Shown in pieces: positions 5,212-5,818 of a stretch of DNA of 5,818 nt. The notes under the pieces are model-generated. The model saw nothing but the letters and a program-made list of their open reading frames with translations. It was not told the origin of the DNA and ran no database searches. Both the position numbers and the translations under genes were made by a program. Origin of the DNA: Clostridia bacterium (GTDB taxonomy: Bacteria > Bacillota_E > SLMV01 > PUMD01). The number at the start of each line of letters is the position of its first letter. Position 1 is the first letter of the stretch. The stretch covers positions 1 to 5,818 of the forward strand of contig PWUB01000233.1 of assembly GCA_003563755.1 (NCBI GenBank). Direction: 5' to 3'.

Positions 5212-5818
5212 GAGTGTTCCCTTCATACTGATAGCCGGTGTGAGTCTTCTGGTTCTTTCGGGCGTCAGCTTCTCGTTCAGCAAGCTGGGCGTGCCAACCA
5301 TCGTGGCGTTCATCATCGTGGGCCTGTTTCTGCCGGAGGCCGCAAAGGATTCGGAGGTCCTGTACTGGCTGTCCGAAACCGGCATCATACTCCTCTTTTT
5401 CGTCCTGGGATTTCACTTCCCCCTGGCAAAGATGCTCCGTACGGCGCGCAGGGTCCTGGTAGGGGGGCTGCTCGATCTGGCACTCAACTTCGGAGGTGCG
5501 GCGGGGTTGGCCCTGCTGATGGGCGTGGATCCGATTGGGGCCCTCTTCATAGGAGGAATCGCTTATGCCAGCAGCTCGTCGATCACTCTCAGTCTCCTGG
5601 AACAGAAGAAGCGCCTTGCTAACCCCGAGGCGGAGTTTATCCTCGCTCTGTTAGTCTTTGAGGATATCGCCGCGCCCATACTGATATCGGTACTGAAAAA
5701 CGTCGAGGCGGATGGGGCAGCATCGGCGGGAACCTACGGTATCCTCGTGCTCAACGTCGTACTGCTCACGGCCGGAGCGGTGCTGCTGGGCCGCTTCGTC
5801 TTTTCGCGGCTCGACGAG
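5201..5818 (+). CDS. khtU: KhtU-like CPA2 cation/proton antiporter, N-terminal part (cut by the window's right edge)
   Basis: A membrane antiporter of the CPA2 (KefB/KhtU, Na+/H+ exchanger fold) family, expected to export K+ in exchange for H+ under KhtT control. The visible 206 residues contain about seven hydrophobic segments: roughly 6-24, 29-45, 60-74, 85-109, 112-129, 142-164 and 177-200. Family features are LGVPTIVAFIIVGLFLP (29-45), the serine run ASSSSITLSLLE (123-134), ANPEAEFILALLVFEDIAAP (140-159) with the conserved acidic pair E154-D155, and basic residues between helices. The frame has no stop to the window end. GTG 5201, inside the last codons of khtT, is the best start, but no good ribosome binding site precedes it. 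The nearby ATG 5208 is in another frame and hits a stop after seven codons. The motif read as GLEF in B. subtilis KhtU is GFHF here (70-73). Ion specificity cannot be read from sequence. Confidence 0.9.
   Translation, partial: MIYESVPFILIAGVSLLVLSGVSFSFSKLGVPTIVAFIIVGLFLPEAAKDSEVLYWLSETGIILLFFVLGFHFPLAKMLRTARRVLVGGLLDLALNFGGAAGLALLMGVDPIGALFIGGIAYASSSSITLSLLEQKKRLANPEAEFILALLVFEDIAAPILISVLKNVEADGAASAGTYGILVLNVVLLTAGAVLLGRFVFSRLDE

Overview
The window looks like a piece of a GC-rich Bacillota chromosome (Clostridia- or Limnochordia-like; genus not determinable from sequence alone). The main reason is gene order: tadA, a large SRP RNA, dnaX, ebfC/yaaK and recR lie in that order on one strand, as in the Bacillus subtilis tadA(yaaJ)-scr-dnaX-yaaK-recR block. 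Other pointers are an SRP RNA with an Alu-type domain, strong AGGAGG-type ribosome binding sites, several GTG starts, and a KhtT/KhtU-type potassium antiporter pair. The fdhD gene suggests a formate dehydrogenase elsewhere in the genome, which fits an anaerobe but does not prove one.

Layout from right to left on the minus strand: fdhD (start 4576) has its own promoter. A tRNA-Arg(CCU) follows with a good promoter and an intrinsic terminator hairpin. Only about 25 bases separate that terminator from tadA. After tadA, an extended -10 promoter drives tRNA-Ser(CGA) and tRNA-Ser(GGA). A 269-nt SRP RNA starts about 10 bases after the second tRNA. Then come dnaX, ebfC and recR, the last cut by the left edge. 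No clear promoter or terminator is visible between the SRP RNA and recR, so this may be one long transcript combining stable RNAs with replication and repair genes.

On the plus strand at the right, divergent from fdhD, are khtT (TrkA-C/RCK_C regulatory subunit) and khtU (CPA2 antiporter membrane subunit, cut by the right edge). Their reading frames overlap. They probably form a regulated K+/H+ efflux system of the B. subtilis KhtTU type.

Functionally the left two thirds is a housekeeping block: tRNA supply, wobble deamination (TadA), protein targeting (SRP RNA), the clamp loader (DnaX), a nucleoid-associated protein (EbfC) and recombinational repair (RecR). I saw no mobile element, CRISPR array, phage gene or defence system. 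The most notable points are the tRNA-SRP RNA-dnaX linkage, the terminator that seems to separate tadA from its only visible promoter, an FdhD with one cysteine where CxxC is expected, and an altered GLEF-like motif in KhtU.
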